Source: an uncultured Aquimarina sp.
Lineage (GTDB): Bacteria; Bacteroidota; Bacteroidia; Flavobacteriales; Flavobacteriaceae
DNA length: 64,000 bases
NCBI GenBank assembly: GCA_947498705.1
Contig: CANMLW010000007.1
Coordinates: forward strand, 147,077 to 211,076
Direction: 5' to 3'
In this document: positions 1-10,508 of the stretch, piece by piece
Layout of the letters: the number at the start of each line of letters is the position of its first letter
Numbering within the stretch: position 1 is the first letter of the stretch
Notes under the pieces: model-generated
The model's input: the letters and a program-made list of their open reading frames with translations, nothing else
Databases searched by the model: none
What the model was told of the DNA's origin: nothing
Translations under genes and position numbers: made by a program

Positions 1-31
1 TTTAGGAATTACAAAAACAATCCATTTAGTT

Positions 32-712
32 TTAAAATTTATTAAGCTTTAAAGATGTTGGGCTTGATATTTTGAATTGCACAAGAAAAAAAACAGCTAA
101 CAATTGATAAATAGCATTGATCACCTTGAATTGAATTGTCTGAACATAAAACCTATCAAGCGCAAAACAAGAATCACTAATTACAAAATTAAGTATTGCA
201 ATCAAAAAACACAGGGATTTTGAAGATCTAACATTGACATAATGAAAAACGGCTCCAATAAAAAGAAGATAAAGTATCAATAAATAAATAGCACCATACC
301 ATCTAATATCGCCCATCGCTTCTTGAGTAGCATCATAGATCTCGTAAACAATAAATGTCCAAATAACAAAAAACACTACTAAATAGATAATATCCACTTC
401 ACTATAGGTTATTGGCTTATAATTTTTCCACAAAAAATAAAACAATACCAAATAACAAACCCCGTAGCTCAACAAAACATATAGAAAACTATTTTTAAAA
501 TCTGTTAGAAGAAAAATATCCCCCAAAAAACATAGCAATAAAACCGCCACAAACACCCCATCAACCTTCTTAGTATTAAACCAATACAACATAAAAAACA
601 GTGGTACTGTCATTGGCTTAGCATAAAACTCAAGATCTGGAAACTGTATTACTTTACTCAAAATACATAGTCCTCCTGTAATACTTAATAAGATGTAGAT
701 AAGAATTTTCAT
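32..712 (-). CDS. YhhN-family (lysoplasmalogenase-like) membrane protein
   Basis: A 226-residue polytopic membrane protein with about seven to eight hydrophobic helices, matching the length and layout of the YhhN/TMEM86 family. Visible family landmarks are a KP pair after the first helix (near residue 32), the GDIFLL segment near residue 64 and the SDSCFALDRF motif near residue 180. Characterised members cleave the vinyl-ether bond of lysoplasmalogens; the bacterial substrate is less clear, so the catalytic role is by family only. It lies 94 bp downstream of ligA on the same strand, at the end of the prmC-LOG-dnaA paralog-ligA gene run, and could be co-transcribed with it. Family assignment is fairly secure, physiological role is not. 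Confidence 0.75.
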   Translation of the reverse strand: MKILIYILLSITGGLCILSKVIQFPDLEFYAKPMTVPLFFMLYWFNTKKVDGVFVAVLLLCFLGDIFLLTDFKNSFLYVLLSYGVCYLVLFYFLWKNYKPITYSEVDIIYLVVFFVIWTFIVYEIYDATQEAMGDIRWYGAIYLLILYLLFIGAVFHYVNVRSSKSLCFLIAILNFVISDSCFALDRFYVQTIQFKVINAIYQLLAVFFLVQFKISSPTSLKLNKF

Positions 713-806
713 GTGTTTTCATTCTTGTTTTAAATATCACACAAAACTCGTCTATTAAACATTTTATTATATCCAACAAAAAAACTTAATATGACTCATT
801 TTATTC

Positions 807-2804
<1,998 letters not shown>

Positions 2805-2824
2805 TTAACAATATATTACAACTA

Positions 2825-4777
2825 CTATTGTATTGCTTTCTCTATTATTTCTATAACACTCTTAATTTCTATTCCCAAATAATCCGCAAGTTTCAATAAT
2901 GATTCTTTACCTTTTATAAAAGACTCCGCTGTTTTTCTTGTCCAATTAACCCCATCCACAATCCCTTTTATATTATTAAAAAAACGCCTAAAACGATTCT
3001 TGAAACTTCCCTTTAATTCTTTAACATCACTTTCACCAACCGAGTCTAACTCGTCCTGCAGCCTTTCCGCATCTTCAAAAAACTCAGTACCTTTCAAACC
3101 TTTCTTGATAAAATCAAACGCATCTTGAATATCAACAATGTTTTCATTTGTAAAATCCACTGATTGCACTTGCATTTGTTTTTGATCTTGAATTTGGTTT
3201 ACATTAAGATTAATACTTACCGGTTCTTTTCTAGAAAGGAAAAATAACTTTTTGAATTTTGCTAGATCTTCTTCTAAATACTTAACCTTAAAATTAGCTA
3301 AATTCAAATCGGTTTTAAATTGTAAAATTTGAGACTGATATTTAATTTCTAAAAAATCTATCTCCTTAGTCAGCTCGTCAATAATTATCTTATCCTTTAG
3401 AGACACATTTGCATTATGTACTAAATTCATGTATTCATTCAAGTAACTTCTAATCTCCTCAATATCCACCTCCCTTCCAATAGATGTTTCCAACTCTATC
3501 CCATCAATAGTTTTCTTTACATAAAACTCTATTTCAACCCCTTTAGTATCTTTAACATATTCATCAAAGTTTATCAAATATTTGACAAATGCATTCTTCA
3601 AAAGATCATGAATTTCAACCTTATCTCTATACATTTTCTTTTCATTCAAGTCATATAAACTAAGTATTGACTTAGCAAGATCAATAGTTATATCCTCTTT
3701 CTTAAAAGAAGAATGAGCTATTAAAGACACCATTACACCTTTTAATTCACGAATGTTATTTTTTATACTATTTGCTAAAAGCACCACAACCTCCTCTAAC
3801 ATCTCAGTACCATCACGATACAATTTATCTCTAATAATAGAAACCCTTGTCTCAAAATCTGGTTGATGCAACTCAGCAGATAACCCTAATTTAAGATGAG
3901 ACAATAACCTTTGTTCAATATCTTGCATATTCACAGGTGCTTTATTACTTGTTAGAATGACCTGCTTTCCATTTTGATGCAAGTGATTAAAGATGTGGAA
4001 AAAGACATCTTGTGTACCTGCTTTTCCTGATAGTAACTGAATATCATCAACAATAAGAACATCGATAATCTGATAGAAATGAATAAAATCATTTCTATTA
4101 TTCTTTTTTACAGACTCAATATATTGTTGTGTGAATTTTTCTGCAGATATATATAGTACAGTTTTTTCTGGATAGTTATCCTTTATGCTTACTCCAATTG
4201 CATGTGCAAGGTGAGTTTTTCCTAAACCAACTCCACCAAATATTAGTAAAGGATTAAAAGATGTGCCTCCAGGCTTTTTGGCAACTGCCATTCCTGCTGA
4301 ACGTGCTAGTTTGTTCGAATCTCCTTCTAAGAAATTTTCGAAATTGTAGCTGGGATTTAATTGAGACTCTATTTTTACATTTCGAATCCCCGGAATAACA
4401 AAAGGATTTTTTAATTCTGGGTTTTTACCCTTGACAGGTACATCAACCTCTTGAGAGTCAATGGCAGATTGATTCATGCTAGGAATTTTTTCTGTAAATG
4501 GTTTTTTGTTACCATAGGTGTTTTCCATTTTGATTACATACACCAACTTGGCATCCTTTCCTAACTCTTGCTTTATACAAGTCTTAAGAAGTTTTACGTA
4601 GTGCTCTTCTAACCACTCATAAAAAAACTTGCTTGGAACCTGAATACTTAAGACACCACTCTCAGTAAGCCTTACAGCTCTAATAGGCTCAAACCAAGTC
4701 TTATAAGCCTGAGGCGTAATATTATCTTCTATTAAGGACAAACAATTTTTCCAAACTAAATCCGCTGTTAAATTCAT
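2825..4777 (-). CDS. DnaA-like paralog lacking DNA-binding domain, with unique coiled-coil C-terminus
   Basis: A 650-residue protein. Residues 1-369 align without gaps to the true DnaA encoded at 11101-12531, with about 46 differences by hand count (about 88% identity), covering domains I, II and the AAA+ domain III. Walker A (181-189) and Walker B (D244, D245) are intact. Key residues differ: sensor-1 Asp278 is Asn, Box VII Arg294 (equivalent of the E. coli Arg285 finger) is His, the following F and W are both Leu, and Glu346 beside the sensor-2 Arg343 is Lys. Domain IV is absent, including the GKRDHATV signature. Instead residues 370-650 carry a mixed segment, a coiled coil (about 458-505), an N/Q-rich linker (about 518-541) and a helical tail. 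I chose the ATG at 4777, which aligns with the DnaA start; an in-frame upstream start at 4825 would overlap the LOG gene. Only one base separates it from the LOG stop, suggesting translational coupling. Biological role unknown; a DnaA-binding regulator is inference. Confidence 0.93.
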   Translation of the reverse strand: MNLTADLVWKNCLSLIEDNITPQAYKTWFEPIRAVRLTESGVLSIQVPSKFFYEWLEEHYVKLLKTCIKQELGKDAKLVYVIKMENTYGNKKPFTEKIPSMNQSAIDSQEVDVPVKGKNPELKNPFVIPGIRNVKIESQLNPSYNFENFLEGDSNKLARSAGMAVAKKPGGTSFNPLLIFGGVGLGKTHLAHAIGVSIKDNYPEKTVLYISAEKFTQQYIESVKKNNRNDFIHFYQIIDVLIVDDIQLLSGKAGTQDVFFHIFNHLHQNGKQVILTSNKAPVNMQDIEQRLLSHLKLGLSAELHQPDFETRVSIIRDKLYRDGTEMLEEVVVLLANSIKNNIRELKGVMVSLIAHSSFKKEDITIDLAKSILSLYDLNEKKMYRDKVEIHDLLKNAFVKYLINFDEYVKDTKGVEIEFYVKKTIDGIELETSIGREVDIEEIRSYLNEYMNLVHNANVSLKDKIIIDELTKEIDFLEIKYQSQILQFKTDLNLANFKVKYLEEDLAKFKKLFFLSRKEPVSINLNVNQIQDQKQMQVQSVDFTNENIVDIQDAFDFIKKGLKGTEFFEDAERLQDELDSVGESDVKELKGSFKNRFRRFFNNIKGIVDGVNWTRKTAESFIKGKESLLKLADYLGIEIKSVIEIIEKAIQ

Positions 4778-4778
4778 A

Positions 4779-5369
4779 TCATATTCTTTCTGACTTAAAC
4801 CTTTTAGGAATCTTCTCTGGTTCATATCCTTTCATTTTACCTAACAGACCTCTAATAGTAGTATCAACCAAAAGCAATTCATAATTTTCCATTTTTAAAA
4901 ACCCTTTATGAACCATTTTTTTTAAAAGAGTCAATAATTCATCATAAAAACCATTTGTGTTCAAAATACCAACAGGCTTTTGATGTAGCCCCAATTGTGA
5001 CCACGTAACAACCTCAAACAATTCTTCTAATGTCCCGAATCCTCCTGGTAAAACTATAAACCCATCACTAAGCGTTTGCATTTTCATCTTACGTTCATGC
5101 ATGGTTTGAGTAACTATTAATTCTTGCAAACCGAGATGAACTACCTCTTTTACTTTCAAAAACTCTGGGATCACTCCTATAACTTTTCCATTATAACGCA
5201 TCACTCCTTTAGCTACCTCTCCCATAATCCCGATTTTAGCACCCCCATAAACTAGGGAAATTTGTTCTTCTGCTAGTTTTTTACCCAATACATATGCTTC
5301 AGAAACAATACTCGTATCATTTCCCATACTACTACCACAAAACACACAAATCGACTCTATCTTACTCAT
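4779..5369 (-). CDS. TIGR00730/LOG-family nucleotide phosphoribohydrolase-like protein
   Basis: A 196-residue Rossmann-fold protein with both hallmarks of the LOG family: MHERK at residues 90-94 and PGGFGTLEE at 108-116, which form the active site of cytokinin riboside 5'-monophosphate phosphoribohydrolases. Family members hydrolyse the N-glycosidic bond of nucleoside monophosphates; the bacterial physiological substrate is usually unknown. It starts 11 bp after prmC and its TGA is followed after one base by the ATG of the dnaA-like paralog, so the two are likely translated in a coupled way. Whether nucleotide hydrolysis and the DnaA-derived ATPase belong to one function is open. Confidence 0.88.
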   Translation of the reverse strand: MSKIESICVFCGSSMGNDTSIVSEAYVLGKKLAEEQISLVYGGAKIGIMGEVAKGVMRYNGKVIGVIPEFLKVKEVVHLGLQELIVTQTMHERKMKMQTLSDGFIVLPGGFGTLEELFEVVTWSQLGLHQKPVGILNTNGFYDELLTLLKKMVHKGFLKMENYELLLVDTTIRGLLGKMKGYEPEKIPKRFKSERI

Positions 5370-5380
5370 ATATTCCCTAC

Positions 5381-6235
5381 TTATTTAGTTAAAGAAGCTC
5401 GTATCATACGATCATTACCATACATATCTTTGCGCAAATCGACTGCAACAAACCCTTTATCTTCTATCATACTTTTTGTTTCTTCTCCCAAGTATTGATT
5501 AATTTCAAAATACAGTCTCCCATTATCCAACAAACTCTTTTGCGCCAGCACTGTTATTTTATTATAAAACAATAAAGGATCATTATCTGAAACAAACAAT
5601 GCGCCAGAAGGCTCATTATCCAAAACATTGGGCTTCATTTCTTGTTTTTCTAATTCGCGAACATATGGGGGGTTTGAAACAATTATATCAAAATTTTGAA
5701 ACAGGCTCTTAGTTTCTAAAATATCTTCTTTAACAAACTTTACAGCTACCTGATTTTTCATAGCGTTCTTTTTGGCCATCTCTAAGGCTTTTTCTGAAAC
5801 ATCTAGCGCATATACTTTTGCATTAGGAAGGCTCTTAGCCAGCGAAATTGCAATACAACCACTACCTGTGCCAATATCTAATATCTTTAAAGAATTCTGC
5901 CTGCCTTTTTGATCCTTTACAATCCAATCTACTAATTCTTCTGTCTCTGGCCTGGGAATCAACACATTCTTATCTACAAAAAAAGACGACTCATAAAAAT
6001 GGACTTCCCCAATGATATATTGAATTGGTTCTTGAGTTTTAAGTCTTTTTAAAGTTTCTGCAAAACGCTCTACTTCATCATTAGTCAATTTCTTACTCAA
6101 ATTAACAGCTACTTCAATTCTTGTATAACCTATGATCGCTTCAGTAAGCATATAAAAAAGTGACAATACCTCTTCTGGTTCATAAATTTTGCTTAATTCA
6201 TTTACAAAGCTGACTCTTAATTCTTTTACTGTCAT
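5381..6235 (-). CDS. prmC: Peptide chain release factor N5-glutamine methyltransferase
   Basis: A 284-residue SAM-dependent methyltransferase that modifies the Gln of the GGQ motif in release factors RF1 and RF2. It has the helical N-terminal domain, the IPRPETEE motif (93-100), the SAM-binding DIGTGSG loop (120-126) and the catalytic NPPY motif (188-191). The ATG at 6235 is preferred to an in-frame TTG one codon upstream. It is the first clearly housekeeping gene of a minus-strand run continuing with the LOG gene (11 bp spacing), the dnaA-like paralog and ligA, and follows a GNAT gene after 34 bp. Confidence 0.95.
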   Translation of the reverse strand: MTVKELRVSFVNELSKIYEPEEVLSLFYMLTEAIIGYTRIEVAVNLSKKLTNDEVERFAETLKRLKTQEPIQYIIGEVHFYESSFFVDKNVLIPRPETEELVDWIVKDQKGRQNSLKILDIGTGSGCIAISLAKSLPNAKVYALDVSEKALEMAKKNAMKNQVAVKFVKEDILETKSLFQNFDIIVSNPPYVRELEKQEMKPNVLDNEPSGALFVSDNDPLLFYNKITVLAQKSLLDNGRLYFEINQYLGEETKSMIEDKGFVAVDLRKDMYGNDRMIRASLTK

Positions 6236-6269
6236 CAAATCCCTCTTAATTTATACCCCTACAATAAAA

Positions 6270-6758
6270 TTACAATTCCTTTATCATCCATTCCTGGCAA
6301 CTATAATGTCCTGTATTTCCCATGGGTTTTTCTAACGATTCAAAGCCAACTTTCCTATACAACTTTCTAGCTGCCTCCATATATGGCATCGTTTCTAAAT
6401 AACAATGTGTATACCCTTGTTTTTTCGCAAAATCAAGACATTTCTGCATTACATCAAAACCAACCCCTCTGCCTCTGGCTTGAGGCAAAAAATACATTTT
6501 TTGCAATTCACATACGCCAGAAGAATCTGCTTCTTCGAGAGGAGCGATACCTGCACCTCCCAGAATTTTTTCATTTTCTTCGATTACAAAATATTCTTTA
6601 CCAGTAAAATCATATGTCTCAAACATTACATCCAAAGCTTCATCTTCATAAGCAGTTCCCACCTTTGGCACCCCCATTTCTATTAAAACATCTCGAATTG
6701 CTCTTGCGAGCATTACGTTATCTTTTAATTGTATCGAACGAATTTTTATAGTACTCAT
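6270..6758 (-). CDS. GNAT-family N-acetyltransferase
   Basis: A 162-residue single-domain GNAT protein. The acetyl-CoA binding motif A is visible as QARGRGVGFDVM near residues 93-104, preceded by the KMYFLP strand and followed by the YLETM strand and a C-terminal Tyr-containing region. Substrate cannot be told from sequence. The gene is divergent from the LEA-type lipoprotein gene at 6888 and lies upstream of prmC in the same direction (34 bp gap), so it may head that operon. Confidence 0.85.
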   Translation of the reverse strand: MSTIKIRSIQLKDNVMLARAIRDVLIEMGVPKVGTAYEDEALDVMFETYDFTGKEYFVIEENEKILGGAGIAPLEEADSSGVCELQKMYFLPQARGRGVGFDVMQKCLDFAKKQGYTHCYLETMPYMEAARKLYRKVGFESLEKPMGNTGHYSCQEWMIKEL

Positions 6759-6772
6759 ATGCTTATAAATAG

Positions 6773-6780
6773 TATTTTTG
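6773..6780 (+). promoter_or_regulatory. Candidate Bacteroidota -7 element (TATTTTTG)
   Basis: This octamer fits the TAnnTTTG consensus of Bacteroidota primary-sigma promoters and lies about 107 bp upstream of the lipoprotein start at 6888. No clear TTG -33 element is seen at the usual distance. The octamer is expected by chance about once per 1.5 kb per strand in this base composition, so support is modest. Confidence 0.3.
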
Positions 6781-6887
6781 CGACTAATTGTTACAATAGA
6801 GACACCGAGTCCTTACTACTCGATATTAAATCTACTAAATTAGCGCTTAAGAATATTGAAATATACGTCAAATCTACACAGAAATCA

Positions 6888-7349
6888 ATGAAGAATTTTT
6901 TATTATTATTAACACTGTCTTCCTTTATCATGAGCTGTTCATTGTCTAAAAAACCTCATTTTAAATATGTAGATAAAATCGAGGTTAAAAATATGAATCT
7001 GGATCAAATAACACTTAGTGCAAATGCTGTTTTTGACAATCCAAACCACCTACAAGGAAAATTATCTATAGAAGACATAAATCTTTTTGTTGATAACATT
7101 GATGTAGGAACTATTTCTTCAACCGAATTTAATGTTCCTTCTAAAGATGAATTTACGATCCCACTACAAGGAACTTTTTCTCTTTCTAAAATTTATAAAA
7201 AAAACAAAAACAACCTTCTAAGCAGTGTTCTTAAAGTAATCCAGACAGATTCTATAAATATCCAATACAAAGGTACTATACGATATCACCTAGGCAGTTT
7301 CTCCTATCCATATACTATTAACAAAGAACAAAAAATAAGCATCAAATAA
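6888..7349 (+). CDS. LEA type 2 family (WHy-like) lipoprotein
   Basis: A 153-residue predicted lipoprotein. The start at 6888 is chosen because it gives a short signal sequence with a lipobox ending in MSC at about residue 17; longer in-frame starts precede it but would spoil the signal peptide. The mature part resembles LEA14/WHy domains: alternating strands with an NP motif in FDNPN and a PL...TFSL segment. Such proteins are small beta-sandwich envelope proteins of unknown function. It precedes ribD by two bases and probably leads the operon through yigZ. Confidence 0.7.
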   Translation: MKNFLLLLTLSSFIMSCSLSKKPHFKYVDKIEVKNMNLDQITLSANAVFDNPNHLQGKLSIEDINLFVDNIDVGTISSTEFNVPSKDEFTIPLQGTFSLSKIYKKNKNNLLSSVLKVIQTDSINIQYKGTIRYHLGSFSYPYTINKEQKISIK

Positions 7350-7351
7350 AA

Positions 7352-8395
7352 GTGACTACACACGAAAAATACATACTGCGATGTATTGAACTAGCCAAAA
7401 ACGGACTTGGAACAACATACCCTAACCCATTGGTAGGCAGTGTGATTGTTCATAATGATATTATTATTGGTGAAGGGTGGCACTATAAAGCAGGATTGCC
7501 ACATGCAGAAGTAAATGCTATTGCCTCCGTAAAAGACGCTTCTTTATTAAAAGATGCTACAATTTACATAAACCTTGAACCTTGTAGCCACTATGGAAAA
7601 ACTCCCCCCTGTTGTGATCTTATTATTACTAAAGACATAAAAAAGGTAGTAATCGGCACTGTAGATTCTTTTGCAAAAGTTTCTGGTGCCGGCATCCAAA
7701 AACTAATGAATGCGGGGTGTGATGTAACTGTAGGCGTTCTTGAAAAAGAATGCCTTGACCTAAACAAACGTTTCTTTGCTTTTCACAATAAAAAACGCCC
7801 TTATATTATATTAAAATGGGCAGAAACCGAAGATAAATTCATAGCTCCAGAAATAACAAACAAAAGAAGCCCTATTTGGATTTCTAACAACTACTCCAGA
7901 CAATTAACACACAAATGGAGGGCCGAAGAACAAGCTATATTAGTAGGAAACAATACTGTATTAAAAGACAACCCAAAACTTACCATACGAGACTGGCATG
8001 GCCACAATCCTACAAGAGTTGTTATTGATCTATCTGGAAAAACTCCTGAAGATTCTGCCATATTAGCACCAGAAGCTACAACCATTATCATCACTTCTAA
8101 AGATTCTAAAAAAGAGAACAATCATCATCTTATCTATGAAACTATCTCTCTAAAAGACAACATAACGCATGAGGTTTGTAATATTTTATACAAACACAAT
8201 ATCCAATCAGTAATCATAGAAGGCGGACAATATACCTTGCAATCATTTATTAACAAAAATCTTTGGGATGAGGCAAGAGTTTTCAAAGGGTGTATTACCT
8301 TTGAAAAAGGAACAAAAAGCCCCTTATTAAACGGAAACTTAGTTTCTAAAAACCAAATAACAAAAGACACATTAACAATATACCAAAATGATTAA
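7352..8395 (+). CDS. ribD: Bifunctional pyrimidine deaminase/reductase RibD
   Basis: A 347-residue riboflavin biosynthesis enzyme. The N-terminal deaminase carries the zinc-binding HAEVNA motif (about residue 50) and EPCSHYGKTPPC (about 76-87). The C-terminal reductase has the WAETEDKFIA region, the RNNTVL-like substrate loop (VGNNTVLKDNPKLT) and the IEGGQ motif. It catalyses the second and third steps from GTP toward riboflavin. It uses a GTG start two bases after the lipoprotein stop, and its end overlaps the HAD hydrolase start, which indicates tight operon organisation. The HAD neighbour could supply a dephosphorylation step, but that is inference. Confidence 0.95.
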   Translation: MTTHEKYILRCIELAKNGLGTTYPNPLVGSVIVHNDIIIGEGWHYKAGLPHAEVNAIASVKDASLLKDATIYINLEPCSHYGKTPPCCDLIITKDIKKVVIGTVDSFAKVSGAGIQKLMNAGCDVTVGVLEKECLDLNKRFFAFHNKKRPYIILKWAETEDKFIAPEITNKRSPIWISNNYSRQLTHKWRAEEQAILVGNNTVLKDNPKLTIRDWHGHNPTRVVIDLSGKTPEDSAILAPEATTIIITSKDSKKENNHHLIYETISLKDNITHEVCNILYKHNIQSVIIEGGQYTLQSFINKNLWDEARVFKGCITFEKGTKSPLLNGNLVSKNQITKDTLTIYQND

Positions 8396-8996
8396 AACAA
8401 TAATTTTTGATTTTGGCGATGTTTTTATCAATCTGGACAAGCCTGCTACCCTAAGAGAGCTATACAAATTAGGAAACAATAGACCCGTTAGAGAAATCCA
8501 AGAGCTCAATAAACGCTATGAAGTTGGAGCCCTAACGACTAAAGAATTTATTTCTGATTTAAAAATATATTTCCCTGCCGCATCAGATGAACAACTAACC
8601 CAAGCCTGGAATGCTATTTTATTAGATTTTCCAAAACATCGCTTAGAATTTATTTGCAATTTGGCGGCAACTCAAAAATACAAACTGCTTCTGTTTAGCA
8701 ACACCAATGAATTACATATAAACTGGATCAAGAAACATGTAGATTTTTTTAATGAATTTAAATCTTGCTTCGATTCTTTTTACTTATCCCACGAGGTAAA
8801 ACTTCGCAAACCCAATACTGCCGTTTTCGAATTCATCTTACATCAACACCAACTTATTGCTGAAGAAACATTGTTTATAGACGACACCAAAGAAAACACA
8901 GATGCAGCCGCAGCACTAGGCATACACACCTGGAATAATAACCCAATCACAGAAGATGTTACAAACTTATTCACCACAAAATCTTCTATATTTTGA
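8388..8996 (+). CDS. HAD-IA family hydrolase
   Basis: A 202-residue haloacid dehalogenase-like hydrolase. Motif I is DFGDVFINLD (residues 8-17), motif II the LLFSNTN segment near 100, motif III the lysine in KLRKPN near 140, and motif IV FIDDTKEN near 163. The layout is that of YihX-like phosphatases. It overlaps ribD by 8 bp and its stop overlaps the TTG start of the next gene. Riboflavin synthesis needs a phosphatase acting on the RibD product; this gene is a positional candidate only. Confidence 0.85.
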   Translation: MIKTIIFDFGDVFINLDKPATLRELYKLGNNRPVREIQELNKRYEVGALTTKEFISDLKIYFPAASDEQLTQAWNAILLDFPKHRLEFICNLAATQKYKLLLFSNTNELHINWIKKHVDFFNEFKSCFDSFYLSHEVKLRKPNTAVFEFILHQHQLIAEETLFIDDTKENTDAAAALGIHTWNNNPITEDVTNLFTTKSSIF

Positions 8997-9862
8997 TTTA
9001 CCTCATATCAAGCATTTTAGCTGCAAGTCTCATCTTTGTTATTTTTAAGCTTTTTTCTAAATACAATATAAATACAGAACAAGCTATTATTGCCAATTAC
9101 ATAACAGCTTCTTTTTCAGGGGTTATTGCATACTCTAAGCCCATTAATATTTCAACTATATCGCACGAAGCTTGGTTTTTTAAGGCATTTATATTAGGTA
9201 TTATATTTATCCTGGTCTTTAATCTAATGGCCATAACCACTCAAAAAAACGGATTATCAGTAGCTGCTGTTGCAACAAAAATGAGCTTGGTTATCCCTAT
9301 TGTTTTTGGAATATTAGCTTATGATGAAGGTACAGGAATTATCAAAGTGATTGGTATTATACTAGCACTTATAGCAGTATATCTTACCTCTGTAAAAACA
9401 ACAGAAAACTCTGAATTAACAAAGAAAAATTTAATTTTTCCTATTTTGGTTTTTATAGGAAGTGGGATTGTAGATACTAGCATCAAATTTTTAGAAACCC
9501 GATATGTATCCAAAGACGATGTTCCTATTTTCTCTGCTACAATTTTTGGTTTTGCCGCTTTAACAGGAATTTTTCATTTACTTTATAAAATATCATTTAG
9601 CACTATAAAAATTGAACTTAAAAATATACTTGCAGGTATTGGATTAGGGGTTCCCAACTATTTCTCCATTTATTTCCTGATAAAAGCACTTCGCCATGAT
9701 GGCATCGAGAGTTCTACAATTTTCACAATAAATAATGTTGCCGTCCTACTAGTATCTACGCTTGCTGGAATTCTTTTTTTTAAAGAACGATTATTTTTAA
9801 AAAATTGGATTGGAATTATCTTAGCAATTTTAAGTATTATCTTAGTAGCATTATCTGTATAA
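8993..9862 (+). CDS. EamA/DMT-superfamily transporter
   Basis: A 289-residue integral membrane protein with about ten hydrophobic helices in two EamA-like halves; each half ends with the typical helix running into short polar tails (IIGIILALIAVYLTS and WIGIILAILSIILV). The drug/metabolite transporter superfamily exports or imports small metabolites; no substrate can be named. Translation appears to start at a TTG overlapping the HAD stop codon by 4 bp, so expression depends on the operon. Family is secure, function is not. Confidence 0.85.
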   Translation: MIYLISSILAASLIFVIFKLFSKYNINTEQAIIANYITASFSGVIAYSKPINISTISHEAWFFKAFILGIIFILVFNLMAITTQKNGLSVAAVATKMSLVIPIVFGILAYDEGTGIIKVIGIILALIAVYLTSVKTTENSELTKKNLIFPILVFIGSGIVDTSIKFLETRYVSKDDVPIFSATIFGFAALTGIFHLLYKISFSTIKIELKNILAGIGLGVPNYFSIYFLIKALRHDGIESSTIFTINNVAVLLVSTLAGILFFKERLFLKNWIGIILAILSIILVALSV

Positions 9863-9878
9863 TTGAACTGCAACAACT

Positions 9879-10496
9879 TTGGAAGACATAAAGGACACAT
9901 ATAAGACAATCGAAACCTCGGGAAACGAAGTTTTATTCAAGGACAAAAACAGTAAATTTTATGGATATACTTTTCCTGTTCATTCTGAAGAAGAAGTCAA
10001 ACAAACCATTGACCAACTCAAAAAACAACACCATGCAGCTCGACATTGGTGCTATGCTTGGCAAATTGGAACTGAAAAACTACGATATCGGGCTAATGAT
10101 GACGGAGAACCCTCTAATTCTGCAGGGCAACCTATCTATGGGCAAATTTTATCTTTTGAAGTTACTAACATATTGATAGTTGTCGTACGATATTTTGGAG
10201 GGGTTAAGTTAGGCGTTGGAGGATTAATAAATGCATATAAAACCGCTGCCCAACAAGCCTTATTGTCCTCAAAAATTGTAGACAAAACCATCGACATTCA
10301 TTTTGTAATTATTTTTGAGTACAAAGACATGAATAAAGTAATGCGGATTATCAAAGAAAACAACCTTACTATTACTCGTCAAGACTTAGAACTAAATTGC
10401 AAAATTTACATTTCAGTAAGAAAAAGAAATGCACACAAAATAAAAAATACTTTTTCGTCGTTGTATGAGATAGAAATCAAAAAAATTGAGAATTAA
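9879..10496 (+). CDS. YigZ/IMPACT family protein
   Basis: A 205-residue protein with the complete IMPACT N-terminal signature: SKFYGYTFPV, the HHAARHWCYAW segment, DDGEPSNSAG and the VRYFGGVKLGVGGL loop. Bacterial YigZ proteins are soluble, with a C-terminal ferredoxin-like domain; the molecular role is unsettled. The start is a TTG at 9879, 16 bp after the DMT gene, and no ATG upstream would fit. It ends the lipoprotein-ribD-HAD-DMT-yigZ run and converges with the thioesterase gene. Confidence 0.9.
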   Translation: MEDIKDTYKTIETSGNEVLFKDKNSKFYGYTFPVHSEEEVKQTIDQLKKQHHAARHWCYAWQIGTEKLRYRANDDGEPSNSAGQPIYGQILSFEVTNILIVVVRYFGGVKLGVGGLINAYKTAAQQALLSSKIVDKTIDIHFVIIFEYKDMNKVMRIIKENNLTITRQDLELNCKIYISVRKRNAHKIKNTFSSLYEIEIKKIEN

Positions 10497-10508
10497 TAAA
10501 ATAGAAAA

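Noticed and set aside
4778..4825. Longer N-terminus for the DnaA paralog starting at 4825
   Set aside because: The extra 16 residues overlap the LOG gene, have no counterpart in DnaA and would move the start away from the aligned ATG.
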